DNA of 64,000 nt, taken from assembly GCA_000270325.1 (NCBI GenBank), contig BA000048.1:1232981-1296980 (forward strand). The letters are read 5' to 3'. The translations under genes were made by a program, and so were the position numbers. The stretch is from Candidatus Caldarchaeum subterraneum (lineage in GTDB: Archaea; Thermoproteota; Nitrososphaeria_A; Caldarchaeales; Caldarchaeaceae). Position 1 is the stretch's first letter. The number at the start of each line of letters is the position of its first letter. The notes below the pieces were generated by a model. It made no database searches. It was given only the letters and a program-made list of their open reading frames with translations, and was not told the origin of the DNA. Of this stretch, positions 59,879 through 64,000 are shown in pieces.

Positions 59879-60630
59879 GTCTCAGACCATCTATGACCAT
59901 GCTGAATTGTGTAGACGTGGAAGCCGTATATTCTGCAAAGCTCTTCTGAGCTGAGAAGATGCGCTATGTCGCCGTCGTAGAGCGCCGACCTGTTTATGCA
60001 GACAACTCTTGAGGCGAGAGTTGAGATGGCTGCTACGTCATGTGTCGCGATTATCACAGTCATCCCCCAGTCTCTATTCACCCGGTTGACTACATTCATC
60101 AACGCCGCGACACCTGTCTGGTCAACGTAGACTGTGGGCTCGTCGAGTATGAGGAGCTGCGGCTTGTTTATCAGGGCTAGTGCGAGCATGGTTTTCTGCA
60201 GGTTTCCGCCGGAGAGGTCGCTGACACGTATGTGTAGGATTTTGTCGGGCTCGTCCACTCCCACAAGCGCGAGGGCCTCGACAGGGTCAAGCGCTCTCCC
60301 GGTCTGCGCTCCTGAGCGGAGAAGCTCCTCAACGCTGAGCGGAGTTCTTTCAAAAAGTGCCGCGGCGTTTTGTGGGACATATCCCAGCCTCCACCGTTCC
60401 CTAAACCTCTGGATTGGGACGCCGAATAGCTTGACCGTGCCCCTGTCAGGCCTCAACACCCCAACCATGGTTTTGAGCAGGGTTGTCTTTCCGCCGCCGT
60501 TGGGCCCTATGATGAACAGCCTCTCGCCCATGAGAACCTTTAGGCTGACGTTGTCGAGGATAGGTGTGTTTCTGGAGTATGAGACAGTGACCTTCTCGAG
60601 TTCTACCGCTGTCTCAGGGTTCGAAAGCAT
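59875..60630 (-). CDS. znuC: Zinc/manganese ABC transporter ATPase
   Basis: An ATPase of 251 residues. Walker A is GPNGGGKTTLLK (about 38-49), the signature is LSGGNLQKTM (about 138), Walker B is LLILDEPTVYVD (about 160), and the switch is IATHDVAAIS. The gene overlaps znuA upstream by 17 bp and the permease downstream by 4 bp, so one operon with tight coupling is clear. Confidence 0.9.
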   Translation of the reverse strand: MLSNPETAVELEKVTVSYSRNTPILDNVSLKVLMGERLFIIGPNGGGKTTLLKTMVGVLRPDRGTVKLFGVPIQRFRERWRLGYVPQNAAALFERTPLSVEELLRSGAQTGRALDPVEALALVGVDEPDKILHIRVSDLSGGNLQKTMLALALINKPQLLILDEPTVYVDQTGVAALMNVVNRVNRDWGMTVIIATHDVAAISTLASRVVCINRSALYDGDIAHLLSSEELCRIYGFHVYTIQHGHRWSET

Positions 60631-61534
60631 CGACCAGCGCCGCTAGATTCTGCCGCATCCTCACGATATATCCTTGTCCCCTGCGATAGTCGTCGGACAG
60701 AAGCGGCTCCATGGTGTAGAGTGTTTTTATTTCTACGCCGAGGTCGTGGGCCAAGGTTTCCAAAATGGGGCTGATGTTGCCATCTTCGGCGAAAACAACC
60801 CTTATCTTCTCCTTCTCGATAAGTTCATAGATTTCTGCTAGATGTGCTGCAGACGGCTCCTCCTCGCCACCCAACACAGCCACTACTTCGAGGCCGAAGG
60901 CCTGGGCGAGATATCTGAAGGCGTTGTGCTGGGTGATGAAAATTTTTCCCTGATGTTTTGACAGTGTCTCTTTGTATTGTTGGTTTAGCTGGAGTATTTC
61001 TTGGATGTAGGCTTCGCTGTTTCTCTGGATTGTTTCGCGTTTTTGGGGGAATTCTTGTGAGAGGATTTGTGCCATGTTTTGGACGATTGTGGCGAATCTG
61101 CTCGGGTCGAGCCAGAAATGTGGGTCGTAGGCTCCGTGGACATGGTCATGGTTGTGTTCGTCTTCATAAGGCATCAGTTCAACCCCTGTCGATACCTTGA
61201 AAGCCTTAACACGGGCCGATGAAGCGAGTTTCTCTCCCCAGTCGTCAAACCCCTCCACTGTCCAGAAAAGCATCCTCGAGCTTCTCACCTTCTCCACCAC
61301 ATCGGGAGTCGGCTCCCAGTCATGAATCTCTGCTCCGGGTGGTAGAATCTGGTGAACCTCTACAGTTCCATCCGTCAGTCTATGCACCACTTCGCCTAGA
61401 AGACCCCATGTCACCGCAACCGTCTCTCCGCTCTGTTGCTGAGGCGTCAATAGAAACGGTCCAGCAGCTAGGAAAGATACTGCGACCGCTGCCGCGACTA
61501 TTGCCGCCGTTAGGAGGACTACTTTTGCGCGCAT
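60614..61534 (-). CDS. znuA: Zinc/manganese ABC transporter substrate-binding protein
   Basis: An extracellular metal-binding protein of 306 residues, cluster 9 (ZnuA/TroA). An N-terminal hydrophobic helix (about 5-28) anchors or exports it; no lipobox cysteine is seen. Metal ligands are expected at His in VHQILPPGAEIHDWEPTP (about 60-77), DPHFWLDP (about 133), the later FITQHNAFRYLA (about 199) and VFAEDGN. A histidine loop, EDEHNHDHVHG, near 120 resembles zinc-specific ZnuA proteins. It overlaps the DtxR-type regulator by 16 bp. Confidence 0.88.
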   Translation of the reverse strand: MRAKVVLLTAAIVAAAVAVSFLAAGPFLLTPQQQSGETVAVTWGLLGEVVHRLTDGTVEVHQILPPGAEIHDWEPTPDVVEKVRSSRMLFWTVEGFDDWGEKLASSARVKAFKVSTGVELMPYEDEHNHDHVHGAYDPHFWLDPSRFATIVQNMAQILSQEFPQKRETIQRNSEAYIQEILQLNQQYKETLSKHQGKIFITQHNAFRYLAQAFGLEVVAVLGGEEEPSAAHLAEIYELIEKEKIRVVFAEDGNISPILETLAHDLGVEIKTLYTMEPLLSDDYRRGQGYIVRMRQNLAALVDAFEP

Positions 61535-61947
61535 CTCGGATGCTTCACCTCCTTACCGTGTATGCATGTTGAGGGGTTGTTGAGGCGTTGGCAGAGTCTT
61601 ATGACTACTTCGTCACCGATTGCATAGTCTATTCGACTGGCTTCTATGCATGCTTTATCAGTTTCTAATCCGAGTTCTTTGTGGAAGAATGTTTCAAGGA
61701 TGCGGTGGTTGTGTATTACTCTTAGGGCGACCGCGTGGCCCCGTGGTGTGAGGCTGAACTTTCCCCATCCTATTTTTGTGACCAATTTTTTCTCGGAGAG
61801 TCTGTTGAGGACGTCGACGGCGGAGGCTGGTTTGACTGCGAAAGCTTTTGCTAGTTCTCCTGTGGTGGGTGTGTGCTGGTTTTCATGCGCCCTATACAGC
61901 TCGAGTAGGTATGATGATTCGACTTGTTGGAGAATAAATTTAGGCAT
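61519..61947 (-). CDS. DtxR/MntR-family metal-dependent repressor
   Basis: A regulator of 142 residues. The winged helix-turn-helix is TGELAKAFAVKPASAVDVLNRL (about 27-48) with GLxxRGHAVAL-type SLTPRGHAVALRVIHNHRILE. The dimerisation/metal part has CIEASRIDYAIGDEVVIRLC and ends NPSTCIHGKEV. Cys, His, Glu and Asp ligands for a divalent metal are present. There is no SH3-like third domain. It is first in the operon with znuA-znuC-znuB, and its ATG lies inside the first operator, so autorepression by metal is likely. Confidence 0.85.
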   Translation of the reverse strand: MPKFILQQVESSYLLELYRAHENQHTPTTGELAKAFAVKPASAVDVLNRLSEKKLVTKIGWGKFSLTPRGHAVALRVIHNHRILETFFHKELGLETDKACIEASRIDYAIGDEVVIRLCQRLNNPSTCIHGKEVKHPRCAQK

Positions 61948-61974
61948 GACCTAATTTAGGACGAGCCTAAATTT
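61938..61974. promoter_or_regulatory. Double operator for the DtxR-type regulator
   Basis: Two palindromes share the pattern TTAGG-N5-CCTAA: 61940-61954 (spacer CATGA, covering the regulator ATG) and 61953-61973 (AATTTAGG-ACGAG-CCTAAATT, perfect 8-bp arms). Their centres are 16 bp apart. The motif matches the TTAGG half-sites of DtxR/MntR-type regulators. Confidence 0.8.
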
Positions 61975-61978
61975 AAGG

Positions 61979-61988
61979 ATAAATATAC
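61979..61988 (+). promoter_or_regulatory. TATA box of the Nudix gene
   Basis: ATAAATATAC lies 23-32 bases before ATG 62011 and only a few bases from the second operator, so the metal regulator could also affect this gene. Confidence 0.6.
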
Positions 61989-62010
61989 ATCAGGCAATAG
62001 CAAAACCTTC

Positions 62011-62523
62011 ATGAGGGGAAAAACGGTTTACAAGGGGAAACTTTTCGATGTCATACATGTCGTTGATGAGGTTGATGGGGTGCGGTTTGTTAAGGAAGTG
62101 GTTGTTCATCCGGGTGCTGTGGCTGTTGTCCCATTGCTGAATGAGTCGGAGCTTGTTTTGGTTGAACAGTTTAGGGCAGCTGTGGGCGAGGTGCTTGTCG
62201 AGGTTCCCGCGGGCACGCTGGAAAATGAGTCGCCCGAGGAATGTGCAGCCCGTGAGCTGGAGGAGGAGACGGGATACTCAGCCGGCTCCTTAAAGAAAAT
62301 AGGTGAATTCTACCTTGCACCAGGCTACTCCACTGAGTTGATGCACGTCTATCTCGCGAAAAACCTTAGGAAAACAGAGGGCCGCAACATGCCAGACGAG
62401 AAAATAAGCGTCATCACCTGCGGCTTGGAGGAGGCCTTTGAAATGGTTCGGAGCGGCAGGATACGGGACGCGAAAAGCATAGCAGCCCTCTCTCTGGCGA
62501 GGATGTTCAACGAACGGGGCTAA
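62011..62523 (+). CDS. Nudix hydrolase, ADP-ribose pyrophosphatase type
   Basis: A 170-residue Nudix enzyme. The box GTLENESPEECAARELEEETGY (about 69-90) has the G-x5-E-x7-REUxEExGU form. The N-terminal GKLFDVIHVVDEVDG and VVVHPGAVAVVPLL, with VEQFRAAVGE, match ADP-ribose/NDP-sugar pyrophosphatases. The post-box FYLAPGYSTELMHVYLA is also typical. It is divergent from the metal regulator and overlaps convergent thiL by 17 bp. Confidence 0.9.
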   Translation: MRGKTVYKGKLFDVIHVVDEVDGVRFVKEVVVHPGAVAVVPLLNESELVLVEQFRAAVGEVLVEVPAGTLENESPEECAARELEEETGYSAGSLKKIGEFYLAPGYSTELMHVYLAKNLRKTEGRNMPDEKISVITCGLEEAFEMVRSGRIRDAKSIAALSLARMFNERG

Positions 62524-63475
62524 AGTGCTGCCAGCCTCTTCTCTCAACAGGCTTGCCCTGAAAATACACTCCCCGTCCTTGGTTGACAGACCCTATCCAG
62601 ACAACCTCTTTCCCCAGACGCGCCAAAGCCTTCTCCACAACATCTCCCCATCCCGGCTTAACCGTGAAAACCAGCTCATATTCTTCACCGCCGTAGAAAA
62701 CAGCCTCCACAGGGTCAAGATTGTTATCAACACAGTATCGCTGCGCCGAGGAGTCTAATGGTAGAGAGTCAACGATAAAGCCCACATCATTTGCTTCGCT
62801 GAGTTGGTGAAGCGACTCGGCCAACCCATCGCTGGAGTCAATGCAAGCCGAGACGCCTCCGCATGTGGCGAGAGCAACTCCTTCGTCAACGCGGGCCACA
62901 GGGCTGTAAACTGCCTCAGCCAACTCTCGTTCACAGGGCCGCGAATTCATGGCTGCGTGTAAACCTGTGAAGGTTTTGCCGAAGAGTCCCGTGGTGGCGA
63001 GCATGTCTCCCGGAGAGGCGCCGACGCGGCTGAGGAGTTTTTCGGAGGAGCCGAGTGCAGTGACAGAGATGGAGTGTGAACTGCTTTCGTTGATGTCGCC
63101 GCCCACTATCGCTGCGCCGTATTTCTTCGAGGCCTCTTGTGCACCGTTTACGAGGTCGAGGAACTCGCTGAACTCTGTGGAGGGTTTGAGGGCCAGCGAT
63201 AGTAGGATGTATTTTGGCCTTGCTCCTTTTGCGGCGAGGTCGCTTACCGCTGCTGTTACAGCTTTCCAGCCCACTTGGCGGAACGTCATCCGTGGTGGAA
63301 CATCTGTTTCCCAGACGAGGGTGTCTACAGATGCTACGAGCTGGCCTGTGAACCAGAAAGCCGCGGCGTCATCCCCGGGCGGCAGAAGGCCGTCCCTCGG
63401 CCAGTCAAGATGCTCCACTAAGTATTGTATCAGACGTTTTTCACCGAGCTCCGACAGCTTAGGCACATATCTCAC
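62507..63475 (-). CDS. thiL: Thiamine-monophosphate kinase
   Basis: Makes thiamine pyrophosphate from thiamine monophosphate and ATP; 322 residues, PurM-like fold. Conserved are PPGDDAAAFWF near 32-42, VASVDTLVWETDV near 47, SDLAAKGARPKYILLSLAL near 80-98, AIVGGDINESSSHSISVTALG near 120-140, and CIDSSDGLAESLHQL near 210. It overlaps the glycosyltransferase upstream by 4 bp and the Nudix gene downstream by 17 bp. Confidence 0.93.
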   Translation of the reverse strand: MRYVPKLSELGEKRLIQYLVEHLDWPRDGLLPPGDDAAAFWFTGQLVASVDTLVWETDVPPRMTFRQVGWKAVTAAVSDLAAKGARPKYILLSLALKPSTEFSEFLDLVNGAQEASKKYGAAIVGGDINESSSHSISVTALGSSEKLLSRVGASPGDMLATTGLFGKTFTGLHAAMNSRPCERELAEAVYSPVARVDEGVALATCGGVSACIDSSDGLAESLHQLSEANDVGFIVDSLPLDSSAQRYCVDNNLDPVEAVFYGGEEYELVFTVKPGWGDVVEKALARLGKEVVWIGSVNQGRGVYFQGKPVERRGWQHFSPVR

Positions 63476-64000
63476 CTCCCCATGATTCTCGCTAACAACG
63501 TCTTCATACTCCAGCGGAGGAAATTGACTATTTCTTTTTTCGAGAGTTTAGATTTGCCGGCCATCCGCGGCATAAAGACCAGGGGTATCTCGACGACTTT
63601 GTAGCCTTGGCTGAGAAGGCGGTGAAGCAGCTCTACTTGAAACACGTAGCCTTTCTCGAAAGGTTTCTCGACCAGATGTTGGACGGCTCTTTGGCTGTAG
63701 GCTCTGTAGCCCGAGGTCATGTCCCTCAGCTTCGCCCCGGTGGCCAAGCGCGCGAGGAGGTTGGCGCCCCTGCTTACTAGCATGCGGGAAAAGTCTGAAG
63801 ACCATTTACCTCCCCTGATATACCGTGAAGCAACAGCCGCGTCGGCCCCATCCTCAACTGCTTTGACAAGCTCGGGAACAAGTTCAACCGGGTGGGAGCC
63901 ATCGGCATCCATCGACAATATGACACGAGGGTTTAGGGTGAGAGCGATTTTGAATCCTTCATAGTAGGCGGAGCCGAGTCCTTTTTTCGCGCCTCTGTTA
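63472..64000 (-). CDS. Family 2 glycosyltransferase (dolichol-phosphate mannosyltransferase-like), partial
   Basis: Only the C-terminal part, about 176 codons, is inside the window; the frame is open to base 64000. Visible are NRGAKKGLGSAYYEGFKIAL, the metal-binding SMDADGSHPVELVPELV, ASRYIRGGKWSSDFSRMLVSRGANLLAR, the acceptor loop SGYRAYSQRAV and the end KSKLSKKEIVNFLRWSM. This matches DPM1-type polyprenyl-phosphate sugar transferases, which feed N-glycosylation. It has no C-terminal membrane domain. It overlaps thiL by 4 bp. Confidence 0.9.
   Translation of the reverse strand, partial: NRGAKKGLGSAYYEGFKIALTLNPRVILSMDADGSHPVELVPELVKAVEDGADAAVASRYIRGGKWSSDFSRMLVSRGANLLARLATGAKLRDMTSGYRAYSQRAVQHLVEKPFEKGYVFQVELLHRLLSQGYKVVEIPLVFMPRMAGKSKLSKKEIVNFLRWSMKTLLARIMGR

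Noticed and set aside
1-64000. CRISPR arrays, insertion sequences, attachment sites or integrases
   Set aside because: No direct-repeat/spacer series, transposase motif, terminal inverted repeat pair or integrase was seen; the only tandem repeat is the coding heptad array.

Overview
The window reads as a gene-dense chromosomal segment of an archaeon of the TACK group. The closest fit I can suggest is a thermophilic Aigarchaeota/Caldarchaeales-type organism, but that placement is inference. Archaeal markers seen directly are a topoisomerase VI A subunit, archaeosine tRNA-guanine transglycosylase, PDCD5 and PAC2 proteins, a DRG-type TGS GTPase, A-type ATP synthase subunits E and F, the LysW carrier-protein route to lysine/arginine, type IV pilin-like genes, and TATA boxes about 25-30 bp before start codons (many transcripts probably leaderless). 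GTG and TTG starts are common. Genes sit in short operons with 4-bp ATGA/GTGA/TTGA overlaps, and most tail-to-tail neighbours overlap too.

Layout. 1-6.2 kb: B12-dependent ribonucleotide reductase (cut by the window edge), a proton-pumping Mrp/Nuo-like subunit, then a three-gene operon of Top6A, an SbcD-related phosphoesterase and a small SWIM zinc protein. 6.2-13.5 kb: cupin, HAD phosphatase, homoserine kinase (frameshifted), a (homo)isocitrate dehydrogenase-family enzyme, a PflX-like radical SAM protein, hemerythrin facing an NnrS-like membrane protein, and tRNA-Asp(GTC). 13.7-22 kb: a peptide-type ABC importer operon. 22-27 kb: nuoM and nuoL with a V4R-like gene lying antisense between them. 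27-37.5 kb: CutA, DUF309, ECF S component, SufC, RNase J-like nuclease, AIM24-like protein, ArgS, DUF420, DRG GTPase, ATP synthase F and E, SurE.

37.5-47.3 kb is the amino-acid block: a LysM-like regulator divergent from lysY-lysZ-lysW-lysX-lysJ, then a COG2403-type GTPase on the other strand, lysK, and the argG-argH operon. One set of LysW enzymes plus argGH suggests the same enzymes serve lysine and ornithine/arginine. 47.3-51.5 kb: PDCD5, PAC2, TgtA, tRNA-Val(GAC), and an acylphosphatase fused to a long heptad-repeat tail. 51.5-57.7 kb: a pilus region with three pilin-like genes on + and an ATPase/zinc-ribbon/TadC-like operon on -. 57.7-64 kb: a chimeric gene remnant, a universal stress protein, a zinc/manganese ABC importer with its DtxR-type regulator and a double operator, a Nudix hydrolase, ThiL, and a partial glycosyltransferase.

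Most notable: (i) the COG2403 gene carries about 27 extra bases with an in-frame TAG inside a strong hairpin, flanked by two Asp codons, an arrangement resembling translational bypassing; (ii) LysW ends in EDWGQ rather than the expected EDWGE, so the carrier terminus would need deamidation, like Pup; (iii) a Spo11-like / SbcD-like / SWS1-like operon; (iv) an acylphosphatase with a 28-residue super-repeat coiled coil; (v) two homopolymer frameshifts and two gene remnants. No CRISPR array, insertion sequence or gene-free stretch over 300 bases was seen.
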